A stretch of 25,135 nt of DNA from Massilia sp. UBA2604 (GTDB taxonomy: Bacteria; Pseudomonadota; Gammaproteobacteria; Burkholderiales; Burkholderiaceae_D), in contig DDKG01000288.1 of assembly GCA_002339265.1 (NCBI GenBank), forward strand, positions 699-25,833, written 5' to 3'. A program made the position numbers and the translations under genes. Under the pieces are notes generated by a model that saw nothing but the letters and a program-made list of their open reading frames with translations, did no database searches and was not told the DNA's origin. This document shows, in pieces, positions 1 to 7,061 of the stretch (positions are counted from its first letter, which is position 1; every line of letters starts with the position of its first letter).

Positions 1-19
1 CCTCATGAAAGGAAGCCAA

Positions 20-715
20 ATGCCAGTATTTACCGTGACCGGGGACGTCGATCCCTTCCTGCACGTGTCGATGAAGCAGGGCGAGACCATCTATTGCGAA
101 TCCGACGCGATGGTGATGATGGAATCGACCCTCGACCTCAAGGGCAAGATGAAGGGTGGCCTCGGCAGCGCGCTGATGCGCACCTTCGCCAACGGCGAGT
201 CGTTCTTCCAGCAGCACATCGAAGCGACCCGCGGCGAGGGCGATTGCCTGCTGTCGCCGACCCTGCCGGGTGCGATGCAGATCGTCGACGTCGGTCCGAA
301 CAACTACATCATCAGCGACGGCGCCTTCGTTGCGGCCACGTCCGGCGTGGACCTGCGGGTGCGCACGCAAAGCCTGGGCAACGCGCTGTTCGCGCAGAGC
401 GGCGGCTTCTTCGTCACCGAGACGGGCGGTCAGGGCCAGGTGGTGGTGTCGGGCTTCGGCTCCATGTCGGTCCTGGACGTCGAACCGGGCAAGGACGCGA
501 TCATCGACAACTCGCACGTGGTGTGCTGGGACAGCACGCTGCGCTACGAGATCTCGATCACGACCGGCACCAGCGGCGGCTTCCTGGGCAACCTGATCAA
601 CAGCCAGACCAGCGGCGAAGGCATGGTCCTGCGCTTCTCCGGTCGTGGCAAGGTATATGTGTGTTCGCGCAACCGCACCGCATTCAAGGCCTGGATGCAG
701 GCGCCCGCTAAATAA
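20..715 (+). CDS. AIM24 family protein (TIGR00266-like)
   Basis: A 231-residue protein of the AIM24/TIGR00266 type: a Gly-rich beta-structured protein with no signal peptide and no clear membrane segment. Recognisable stretches are an early QGETIYCESDAMV, a middle GGLGSALMRTFANGES and a C-terminal FSGRGKVYVCSRN. The family is probably a beta-barrel/cupin-like fold with no established enzymatic activity in bacteria; in yeast, Aim24 is a mitochondrial inner-membrane protein. I chose the ATG at 20 because a purine-rich ribosome site (AAAGGAAG) lies just upstream. The ATG at 5 overlaps that site and adds only five residues. A TerD-family gene starts 12 bp after the stop, so the two are almost certainly cotranscribed, and earlier operon members may lie left of the window. 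The family call is firm; the function is not known. Confidence 0.85.
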   Translation: MPVFTVTGDVDPFLHVSMKQGETIYCESDAMVMMESTLDLKGKMKGGLGSALMRTFANGESFFQQHIEATRGEGDCLLSPTLPGAMQIVDVGPNNYIISDGAFVAATSGVDLRVRTQSLGNALFAQSGGFFVTETGGQGQVVVSGFGSMSVLDVEPGKDAIIDNSHVVCWDSTLRYEISITTGTSGGFLGNLINSQTSGEGMVLRFSGRGKVYVCSRNRTAFKAWMQAPAK

Positions 716-727
716 GGAGGAATAACG

Positions 728-1312
728 ATGTCAGTCAATCTGCAAAAGGGACAGAAGATCTCCCTGGACAAGGAAGCCGGTGGCGGCCTCTCCCGCGTGA
801 CCATGGGCCTGGGCTGGGACGCGATCAAGTCGAAGGGCTTCTTCGGCTTTGGCGGCGGCAAGTCCGAAGCCGTCGACCTGGACGCCTCGGTGGTGATGTT
901 CGACGAGTCGAACCGCCCGATGGACGTGGTCTGGTTCCGCCAGCTCAAGAGCCGCGACGGCAGCATCTCGCACTCGGGCGACAACCGCACCGGCGCCGGA
1001 GATGGCGACGACGAGCAGATCAACGTCGACCTGAACGCCGTGCCGGCCAACGTCAAGGCGCTGGTGTTTACGGTGAACAGCTTCACCGGCCAGAACTTCT
1101 CGACCGTCGAGAACGCCTACTGCCGCCTGATCAACGCCGCCAACCAGCAGGAAGTGGCGCGCTTCAACCTGTCGGTGACCGGTTCGCACTCGGCCCAGAT
1201 CATGGCCAAGCTGTACCGCCACAACGGCGAGTGGAAGATGCATGCGATCGGCGAGAACGGCAATGGCCGTACGTTCGACGATTTGATGCCGCAGATTACG
1301 GTGCATCTGTAA
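728..1312 (+). CDS. TerD family calcium-binding stress protein
   Basis: A 194-residue single TerD domain, the usual length for the family. It opens with the typical MSVNLQKGQKISL and GLGWD segments. Acidic calcium-binding stretches follow: VDLDASVVMFDE at about 54-65 and GDNRTGAGDGDDEQINVDL at about 85-103. TerD proteins belong to the tellurite-resistance/stress systems. They are cytosolic, bind Ca2+ and are thought to act at the membrane with other Ter proteins. A very strong ribosome site (AAGGAGGAATAACG) lies just before the ATG, and the gene follows the AIM24-family gene by 12 bp. No terC, terB or tellurite-specific gene is seen here, so a general envelope or stress role is as likely as metal resistance. 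A perfect terminator follows. Confidence 0.93.
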   Translation: MSVNLQKGQKISLDKEAGGGLSRVTMGLGWDAIKSKGFFGFGGGKSEAVDLDASVVMFDESNRPMDVVWFRQLKSRDGSISHSGDNRTGAGDGDDEQINVDLNAVPANVKALVFTVNSFTGQNFSTVENAYCRLINAANQQEVARFNLSVTGSHSAQIMAKLYRHNGEWKMHAIGENGNGRTFDDLMPQITVHL

Positions 1313-1336
1313 TCCGCCTCGTCACCCGACGCATGA

Positions 1337-1362
1337 CCGGAGCCGCGGCTCCGGTTTTTTTT
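1337..1362 (+). terminator. Rho-independent terminator after the terD-family gene
   Basis: A perfect 18-nt palindrome, CCGGAGCCGCGGCTCCGG, is followed directly by eight T residues. It sits 24 bp after the TerD-family stop codon and ends the AIM24-TerD operon. Confidence 0.92.
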
Positions 1363-1421
1363 CGTCTCCTTTTTTTGCAGGCGGCAGCTCGTACCCTTGA
1401 TGCATGAAATACCGATTGCGG

Positions 1422-1450
1422 TTGACAAGGAAACTGGCAGCCTCTAGTGT
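1422..1450 (+). promoter_or_regulatory. Sigma70-type promoter of the gntR-ABC operon
   Basis: A perfect -35 TTGACA (1422-1427) and a -10-like TAGTGT (1445-1450) are separated by exactly 17 bp. They lie 28 bp before the GntR-family start codon. The -10 overlaps the left arm of the inverted repeat annotated separately. Confidence 0.75.
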
Positions 1451-1468
1451 ATTAACCAACTAATACAC
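1447..1468 (+). promoter_or_regulatory. Inverted repeat, probable operator of the YtrA-type GntR regulator
   Basis: Perfect 8-bp arms GTGTATTA and TAATACAC flank a 6-bp spacer. The element covers the end of the -10 and the expected transcription start of the gntR-ABC operon, and ends 9 bp before the GntR start codon. This position is ideal for repression. As I recall, the B. subtilis YtrA operator is AGTGTA, about 13 bp, then TACACT; here AGTGTA-N12-TACACC is very close. Autoregulation by the downstream repressor is inferred. Confidence 0.72.
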
Positions 1469-1477
1469 CAATACGCA

Positions 1478-1876
1478 ATGGCCAGCCACTCCCCCCAACT
1501 GTTTTCGATCGTCCCTGGATCGACCGAGCCGATCTACCGGCAACTGGTCGAGCAGGTGCGCCGGCTGGTGGCCGGCGGCCAGCTGGCGCCGGGCGATGGG
1601 TTGCCATCGGTGCGCGAGGTCGCGCTGCAGCTCGCCGTCAACCCGATGACCGTCTCGAAGGCCTATGGGCTGCTCGAGCTGGAAAGCCTGCTCGAGCGCC
1701 GGCGCGGCGTCGGCATGATCGTGGCGGACCGTCCGCGCAAGATCGACGATGCCGGCGAGCGCCTGGCGCTGCTGCGTCCGACCCTGGAGCGCGCCGCGCG
1801 CGAGGCGCGCGAGCTCGAGCTTGACCCCGACACCGTTCTGTCTCTTTTCAAAGCCATCCTCAAGGAATCACCATGA
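1478..1876 (+). CDS. GntR family transcriptional regulator, YtrA subfamily
   Basis: A 132-residue regulator: an N-terminal winged helix-turn-helix (PIYRQLVEQVRRLVAGGQL, then LPSVREVALQLAVNPMTVSKAYGLLE) followed by only about 55 residues. This short architecture is typical of the YtrA subfamily, which lacks the large effector-binding domain of other GntR proteins and normally represses ABC-transporter operons. The stop codon overlaps the start of the ABC ATPase gene as ATGA, so the two are translationally coupled. The inverted repeat across its own promoter is the likely binding site. The inducer is unknown; cell-wall antibiotics or envelope stress are known inducers for relatives, but nothing here identifies one. 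Confidence 0.93.
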   Translation: MASHSPQLFSIVPGSTEPIYRQLVEQVRRLVAGGQLAPGDGLPSVREVALQLAVNPMTVSKAYGLLELESLLERRRGVGMIVADRPRKIDDAGERLALLRPTLERAAREARELELDPDTVLSLFKAILKESP

Positions 1877-2622
1877 CCGCACTCCCGATCCAGATGCGCG
1901 GCGTCGCCAGGCGCTTCGGCAGCAAGACCGTACTCGACGGCCTCGACTGGGAAGTCGGACCCGGCCAGGTGATCGGCCTGCTGGGGCGCAATGGCGCCGG
2001 CAAGTCGACGCTGATGGAATGCCTGCTGGGCCTGCGCGAGATCGACGGCGGCAGCATCGCGCTGTTCGGCGAAGCACCCGACGCGTTGTCGGACGCGACC
2101 CGTGCCCGCGTCGGCTACGTGCCGCAGAAGTCCGACCTGTTCGACTGGATGACGCCGCTGCAGATGCTGGACTACTTCAAGGCGCTGTACCCACGCTGGA
2201 ACGATGCCAAGGTCGAGGCCTTGCTGGGCCGCTGGGGCATCGATGTCGCCATGCGCAACAAGCCGATCCGGCGCCTGTCGGGCGGCGAGCAGCAGCGCCT
2301 GTCGATCATCCGTGCGCTAGCCCACGATCCCGAGCTGCTGGTGCTGGACGAGCCGGTGTCCGCCCTCGATCCGGCCGGCCGGCGCGACTTTTTGACGGAG
2401 CTGATCGACGGCGTCATCGAGCGCGGCACCACGGTGGTGTTCTCGACCCACATCCTCACCGACCTGGAGCGGGTGGCGCTCGACGTCGCCTTCCTCAAGG
2501 GCGGCCGCATCGTGCTCGAAGGCGACCTCGACGACCTGCTTGATGGCGCCGCCGACCACGTGCCGGCCGGCGCGCGCGTGCCGCGCAGCCTGGAAGACCT
2601 GTTCATCGAGGTGACCCGATGA
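1873..2622 (+). CDS. ABC transporter ATP-binding protein
   Basis: A 249-residue nucleotide-binding subunit with all the ATPase motifs. The Walker A GRNGAGKST lies near residues 38-46. The Q-loop region is YVPQKSDLF, the signature is LSGGEQQRLS near 136-145, the Walker B is LLVLDEPVSALDP near 156-168, and the H-loop is FSTHILTD. It resembles the CcmA/YtrB-type exporter ATPases that pair with YtrA-type repressors. It overlaps the regulator upstream by 4 bp and the membrane protein downstream by 4 bp, so the three form one tightly coupled operon. It should energise the membrane protein encoded next. Substrate unknown. Confidence 0.95.
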   Translation: MTALPIQMRGVARRFGSKTVLDGLDWEVGPGQVIGLLGRNGAGKSTLMECLLGLREIDGGSIALFGEAPDALSDATRARVGYVPQKSDLFDWMTPLQMLDYFKALYPRWNDAKVEALLGRWGIDVAMRNKPIRRLSGGEQQRLSIIRALAHDPELLVLDEPVSALDPAGRRDFLTELIDGVIERGTTVVFSTHILTDLERVALDVAFLKGGRIVLEGDLDDLLDGAADHVPAGARVPRSLEDLFIEVTR

Positions 2623-4028
2623 GCCCGCGTGTGGCGCAATACGGCATGCTGTGGCGGGCGGCGCTGGGACGGGTCCATCCCTATGCGCCGCGCTTCCTGC
2701 CCTGGATAGCGGCTCTCGTCACGCTGGCGACCGCCGGACTGGTCGGCGCCGTGGAGGGGCCGTGGGCGGCGCTGCGCTCGGGCTGGAATGCGGCGTTCGG
2801 CTGCGCGCTGGTGGTGTGGAGCATCGGCTATCTGCCTGGCGCGTCCAAGCTCAATATGCCCGCCAACGCGCATCTGGTGCCAGGCATGCGTGCGCGACTG
2901 GTCGAGCTGGGCGTCGTGATATGGCTGGCCTGCATCGCTGGCCTGGCGATCGGCTCGATGGGGCAACCGTTCGGCACCGCGCTGACGGTGACCTGGGCGA
3001 TGCTGGCTTCGCTCGGCATCGGACTGTCCGCGGCTGGCAGCGGTTGGGGCGCGGCGATATTGATCGCTATCTGGCCGCTGATGGGATTCCGCTCGGCCGT
3101 GCCGGAATGGGCCCAGGCCACGATGGTCCAACCGGCTTTTCTGCCGTTGGTGGCGGTGGCGCTCGCGCTGCCAGGAGTAATGGCCATCCGCACCATGCTC
3201 CCGCGCGCGGGCGATCGTCACTGGCGCATGACGGCGATCCGCAGCCCATGGCTCGACAAGGATCCTTTCGGCACGCGCAACTCGCTCGGCTTTACGCGAT
3301 GGTGGCAGGCATATTCGCTACGCCGCGCGCTTGGCCGGCGGGATCTCGGCAGCCTGCTGCTGCATGGCGCCGGGCCTGGCCTGCATCTCAGCGGCATCGC
3401 GCTCGGCATCGGCCTTACCGGGGTGCTGGCCGGCGTGTTGATCGCCCTGGCGCACTGGAGTGGACTCGGTGTTCTCCTCAAACTGTTGGCGGAAATCGGC
3501 TGGATTCTCGGCGTGCTGCCGATCCTCATGTTCCAGATGCACACCATGCTGCTAGCGGGTCTGGGCGAAACCCCTGCAGGCCAACCTTTGCTCAGGCTGG
3601 CGCCGGCCATGCCCGCGACCGCGCCTGGATTCAACCGCCTGCTGGCATCGTCCGTGCTGCGCAGCAGCCTGGCCGCCTGGACCCTGGCGGTGGCCATGGC
3701 TGTCCTGTGCGCCTGGGCGTCCGGCGCCGGCAGCAATGAAATGACCATCATCGTGAGCCTGTGCTGCCTGGCATTGCCAATCCTGCTGGTGCCGCTGTAC
3801 AACCAGGCCCGCCGTCCGCGCTTTAACCCGGTGCTGCAGTGGCTGCTGGCGCTTGCGCTGGGGGGCGCCTGCCTGTTGCTTGCTGCTGGATTTCGGCATG
3901 TACTGAATTTTCCGGTCTTTCCGACCGCTGCCGCGCTCGCCATCGTGCTGACTGCAGTGCTGGCGATCAGGCGCGTCGGTGCGATGATCCGCGCGCCGTT
4001 TGCGCTGCCGGCGGGAAGACTGGATTGA
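2619..4028 (+). CDS. Polytopic membrane protein, probable ABC transporter permease
   Basis: A 469-residue integral membrane protein with roughly eleven hydrophobic segments, among them FLPWIAALVTLATAGLVGA, VVIWLACIAGLAIG, LLKLLAEIGWILGVLPILMF, IIVSLCCLALPILLVPL and AAALAIVLTAVLAI near the C terminus. I recognise no named permease family, but the 4-bp ATGA overlap with the ATPase gene and the YtrA-type regulator make it the probable transmembrane partner. It is about twice the length of a typical six-helix ABC-2 half-permease. It may therefore be a fused or internally duplicated permease that works with one ATPase. The start is fixed by the overlap. Direction and substrate of transport cannot be read from sequence; export is more likely given the neighbours. 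Confidence 0.8.
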   Translation: MSPRVAQYGMLWRAALGRVHPYAPRFLPWIAALVTLATAGLVGAVEGPWAALRSGWNAAFGCALVVWSIGYLPGASKLNMPANAHLVPGMRARLVELGVVIWLACIAGLAIGSMGQPFGTALTVTWAMLASLGIGLSAAGSGWGAAILIAIWPLMGFRSAVPEWAQATMVQPAFLPLVAVALALPGVMAIRTMLPRAGDRHWRMTAIRSPWLDKDPFGTRNSLGFTRWWQAYSLRRALGRRDLGSLLLHGAGPGLHLSGIALGIGLTGVLAGVLIALAHWSGLGVLLKLLAEIGWILGVLPILMFQMHTMLLAGLGETPAGQPLLRLAPAMPATAPGFNRLLASSVLRSSLAAWTLAVAMAVLCAWASGAGSNEMTIIVSLCCLALPILLVPLYNQARRPRFNPVLQWLLALALGGACLLLAAGFRHVLNFPVFPTAAALAIVLTAVLAIRRVGAMIRAPFALPAGRLD

Positions 4029-4084
4029 CGGGACTGAGCCGTTCATTAACTGCCTGATCAAATCATTAACCGAGTTATCGAAGA

Positions 4085-4130
4085 GGATAGACCGGTCGTT
4101 CTCTTTGTTGCTGCGCAACAACCGGTATCC
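4085..4130 (+). other. Nested inverted repeat in the ABC operon to MCP gap
   Basis: The 208-bp gap 4029-4236 is AT-rich compared with its surroundings. It contains a nested hairpin candidate: outer arms GGATAGACCGGT and ACCGGTATCC, inner perfect arms TTGTTGC (4105-4111) and GCAACAA (4115-4121) with a 3-nt loop. No T run follows, so it is not a standard terminator. Just upstream are two direct copies of TCATTAAC (4043-4050, 4063-4070) exactly 20 bp apart. Just downstream, ACCGAACTTCGGT (4143-4155) runs into T residues and may be a weak terminator. Roles are unknown; a structured leader or regulator sites for the MCP gene are possible. Confidence 0.4.
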
Positions 4131-4236
4131 TGTAATTCTGATACCGAACTTCGGTTTTTGCTGAAAAATTGTCGCACTGGAGATAAGGTTTCGTAATTAC
4201 GCTTTCCCGAAAAAAACCTTCATCTTCAGGGCAACC

Positions 4237-5859
4237 ATGTTTTTCAAATTGACATTGCGACTCCGGCTGATCGCCACCATGGCCATGCTGGGCTTCCTCA
4301 TTACCGCCGTGGGCCTGCTGGGCATCTATGGCATGCGCGAAGACCATGGCGCGCTCGAATCGGTGTACTCGAACCAGCTGGCGTCGAGCATCGCGATCAA
4401 TAATTCCAAGAACTTCCTGAACCGCGCCCGCTTCGGCCTGGACCGCGCCGTGTTCCATCCCGAAGCGGCCGACGTCGGCAAGACCCTGGCCCGGGCCAAG
4501 GGCTTCATCGACGATTCGAACAAGGAGCTGCAGCGCTACCTGAGCCTGCCGCGCGACGGCGAAGAAGCTGAGCTGGCCAAGGCCCTGGAAGTCGAGCGCA
4601 ACCGTTATATCAACGATGGCATGCTGGCCCTGGCCAGCGCGGTCGAGCAGGGCAATACCGAGCGCATCGAAGCATTGTCGATGCGGGAACTGACCGCGCT
4701 GTACGGCACTTTCGACAAGGCATCGGTCGCACTGGACGAGTACCAGCTGGACCTCGCCAAGCGTTCGTACGACGACAGCACCCGCCTGTTCGGCATCCTG
4801 ATGTGGGTGTCCAGCATCAGCGTGGTGCTCGGCGTGCTGCTGGCGGCGGTGTCGTCGTGGCTGCTGCTGCGCGCCATCATGCGTCCGCTCGACCATGCAC
4901 TCGGCCACTTCGATGCGATGGCCCATGGCGACCTGTCCACCAGGGTCGAGGTCGACCGTGACGACGAAATGGGCGCGCTGCTCAAGGGCCTGGCCACCAT
5001 GCAGCAGCAGCTGGCCACCACCGTGCGCAGCGTGCGCGACAGCAGCATGTCGATCGCCAGCGCCAGCAGCGAGATCGCAGCCGGCAATATGAACCTCTCG
5101 GCGCGCACCGAGCAGCAGGCCAGCGGCCTGGAAGAAACCGCTTCCTCGCTCGAGGAGCTGACCACCACCGTGCAGCACAATGCGGACAACGTCCGTCAAG
5201 CCAATAACGTGGCGCGTTCGGCGTCCGAAGTCGCGGTGCGCGGCGGACAGCTGGTGTCGGAAGTGGTGCAGACCATGGGCGCCATCGACGCCTCGTCCAA
5301 GCGAATCGTCGACATCATCTCGACCATCGACGGCATCGCCTTCCAGACCAATATCCTGGCGCTGAACGCGGCCGTCGAAGCGGCACGGGCCGGCGAGCAG
5401 GGCCGCGGCTTCGCGGTCGTGGCCGGCGAAGTGCGCAACCTGGCGCAGCGCTCGGCGGCGGCGGCCAAGGAGATCAAGGAATTGATCAACACCTCGGTCA
5501 GCAATGTCGAGGCGGGCACCGCCCTGGTCGACAGCGCCGGCACCACCATGGACGAGATCGTCACAAGCGTGACCCGCGTCAGCGATATCATGGCCGAGAT
5601 CCTGGCCGCCGGCGAAGAGCAGACCGCCGGCATCCAGCAGATCAATGAAGCGGTCAGCCACATGGACCAGGCGACCCAGCAGAACGCCGCCCTGGTCGAG
5701 GAAGCGGCCGCCGCCACCGGCGCGCTGCAGGACCAGGCGCATGCGCTGCAGCAGATGGTGAGCGTGTTCAAGGTCGATGCGCAGGCCGGCGTGGCCAGCC
5801 AGGCACAGTCGCCAGTGCGCTCGCGTGCCGGCCATGAACGCATGGCCCTGGCCGCGTAA
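4237..5859 (+). CDS. Methyl-accepting chemotaxis protein, 4HB/Tar-like
   Basis: A 540-residue chemoreceptor. A first membrane helix (about residues 8-31) leads to a periplasmic region of about 155 residues that looks like a four-helix-bundle sensor. A second membrane helix (about 186-213) and a HAMP domain (about 211-265, including [24 protein letters not shown]) follow. The long cytoplasmic signalling coiled coil has its conserved tip at about 357-415, with the [24 protein letters not shown] and [19 protein letters not shown] motifs. It should sense a small ligand and control the CheA/CheW array. There is no C-terminal NWETF-type pentapeptide tether for CheR/CheB. No other che gene is adjacent, so it is an orphan receptor. 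Ligand unknown. Confidence 0.95.
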   Translation: MFFKLTLRLRLIATMAMLGFLITAVGLLGIYGMREDHGALESVYSNQLASSIAINNSKNFLNRARFGLDRAVFHPEAADVGKTLARAKGFIDDSNKELQRYLSLPRDGEEAELAKALEVERNRYINDGMLALASAVEQGNTERIEALSMRELTALYGTFDKASVALDEYQLDLAKRSYDDSTRLFGILMWVSSISVVLGVLLAAVSSWLLLRAIMRPLDHALGHFDAMAHGDLSTRVEVDRDDEMGALLKGLATMQQQLATTVRSVRDSSMSIASASSEIAAGNMNLSARTEQQASGLEETASSLEELTTTVQHNADNVRQANNVARSASEVAVRGGQLVSEVVQTMGAIDASSKRIVDIISTIDGIAFQTNILALNAAVEAARAGEQGRGFAVVAGEVRNLAQRSAAAAKEIKELINTSVSNVEAGTALVDSAGTTMDEIVTSVTRVSDIMAEILAAGEEQTAGIQQINEAVSHMDQATQQNAALVEEAAAATGALQDQAHALQQMVSVFKVDAQAGVASQAQSPVRSRAGHERMALAA

Positions 5860-5864
5860 CTCAA

Positions 5865-5986
5865 CACGTCGTTCCCACGGAGGTGGGAACCCAAGTCGTT
5901 CGTGCTGCTGATATCTTCAAACGCAGTCTCAGAGCAAGCAAGCTTGGGTTCCCGCCAAGGCGCCCGGCGAGGGCGGGAACGACGTG
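5865..5986. repeat. Nested palindromic repeat element between convergent genes
   Basis: The left arm (5865-5895) reads CACGTCGTTCCC... to ...GGGAACCCAAG. The right arm (5943-5986) is its inverted copy, CTTGGGTTCCC... to ...GGGAACGACGTG, with about 13 extra bases inside. Each arm is itself a hairpin: GTTCCCAC/GTGGGAAC on the left and GTTCCCGCC/GGCGGGAAC on the right. The TTCCC-rich palindrome resembles dispersed REP/MITE-like intergenic repeats of proteobacteria. It fills the space between the MCP gene and the convergent transporter gene, where it could also act as a two-way transcription barrier. Only this copy is in the window. Confidence 0.7.
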
Positions 5987-6012
5987 CTTGAGCTAACGAC
6001 TCTGTCGACAGC

Positions 6013-6903
6013 TCAGCTCGACACCGCCGCCACCTTCACGCCGGCCCCGTCCCGGCGCAACACCAGCACCCCGAACGCCGTCGCCAGCACATACATGCTG
6101 ATCGAATAGATCGCCGCCGGCACCATCAGCTGGAAGTCGCCCAGCACCGACACCGCCACGAAGATCGCCAGGGTCGAGTTGTGGATGCCGATCTCGTAGC
6201 CGATCGCCACCGCGTTCGGCTTGTCGAGGCCGGCGATGCGCGGCACGTAATAGCCCAGGCCCAGGCTGGCGGCGTTGAACAGCACCACCGCCAGCCCGAT
6301 CGTGGCGAACGAGCCGGTCAGCGCATCCCATTCCTTGGCAAAGGCAATCAGCGCCAGCGCCGCCAGCACCGCCATCGAGAAAATCTTCATCGGCTTGTCG
6401 GTGCGCGCCGCGAAACCCGGCGCGATCCGCTTGACCGCCATCCCGATCGCCACCGGCACCAGCACGATGCCGATCACTTCCATCACCTTGGCGGTCTGCA
6501 TCGGCACCACCTGGCCGCTCTGCGAGAAGCTGGCGATGGCGAAGTTGGCGATCAGGGGCAGGGTGACGATCGACAGCAGCGTGTTGATCGCGGTGAGCGA
6601 GATATTCATCGCCACATTACCGCCGAACAGGTGACTGAACAGGTTCGCGGAGACACCGCCGGGCGAGGCCGCCAGCAGCATCAGGCCGATCGCGAACACC
6701 GGCGGCACGTCCAGCAACACAATCAGGCCGTAGCACAGCGCCGGCAATGCCAGCGCCTGCAGCGCCAGCGCCAGCACCACGGCCTTCGGATGGCCAAGCA
6801 GGCGCCGGAAGTCGCCGATCGTCAGGGACAGGCCCAGGCCGAACATGATCAGCGCCAGCGCGCCGATCAGCAGGGTGGGAAGCAGGGTAACGAAGTCATT
6901 CAT
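6013..6903 (-). CDS. Bile acid:sodium symporter family transporter
   Basis: A 296-residue membrane protein of the BASS (SBF) superfamily with about nine to ten hydrophobic helices, the normal family length. Recognisable parts are the N-terminal LIMFGLGLSLTIGDFRRLL, the central core LAASPGGVSANLFSHLFGGN, and NISLTAINTLLSIVTLPLI, which correspond to the crossover/Na+-site region of the family. It should couple Na+ entry to uptake of an organic acid anion. Bacterial relatives carry pantoate, pyruvate or sterol-like acids, and the substrate here cannot be told. The ATG at 6903 has a clear ribosome site (AAGGAGACGCGCG). The neighbours give no pathway hint. A possible -10 (TACACT) lies about 70 bp upstream, between this gene and the divergent sensor kinase. 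Confidence 0.9.
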   Translation of the reverse strand: MNDFVTLLPTLLIGALALIMFGLGLSLTIGDFRRLLGHPKAVVLALALQALALPALCYGLIVLLDVPPVFAIGLMLLAASPGGVSANLFSHLFGGNVAMNISLTAINTLLSIVTLPLIANFAIASFSQSGQVVPMQTAKVMEVIGIVLVPVAIGMAVKRIAPGFAARTDKPMKIFSMAVLAALALIAFAKEWDALTGSFATIGLAVVLFNAASLGLGYYVPRIAGLDKPNAVAIGYEIGIHNSTLAIFVAVSVLGDFQLMVPAAIYSISMYVLATAFGVLVLRRDGAGVKVAAVSS

Positions 6904-6972
6904 CGCGCGTCTCCTTCATGATGTTCTTATCGGATGTCGGCGCGCCGGACTGCGCATGCGCGCCGTCCCGCC

Positions 6973-6978
6973 AGTGTA
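6973..6978 (-). promoter_or_regulatory. Candidate -10 (TACACT) for the BASS transporter gene
   Basis: TACACT on the minus strand, 70 bp before the transporter start. The same hexamer, often followed by GG, occurs before other genes here (22713-22718, 22104-22109, 23990-23995). No good -35 is visible at the expected spacing, so this is tentative. Confidence 0.35.
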
Positions 6979-7061
6979 GTCGAGTGCGCGGCGAAAAATC
7001 GCCTGGCGCTGCCGATATTGCGGCGCGATAAAATTGGGGAGCATGCAATAATGCCGCATGA

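Noticed and set aside
1749..2543. A 264-codon plus-strand frame overlapping the ABC ATPase
   Set aside because: It lies in another frame of the ATPase gene, is rich in Arg/Ala/Pro and has no motif.
4143..4159. ACCGAACTTCGGT plus T run as terminator of the ABC operon
   Set aside because: The stem is only 4-6 bp with a very tight loop and it lies 115 bp beyond the stop; too weak to annotate as a terminator on its own.
4075..5835. A 586-codon open frame opposite the MCP gene
   Set aside because: Low-complexity His/Gly/Arg-rich product, mirror of a clear chemoreceptor; a shadow frame.
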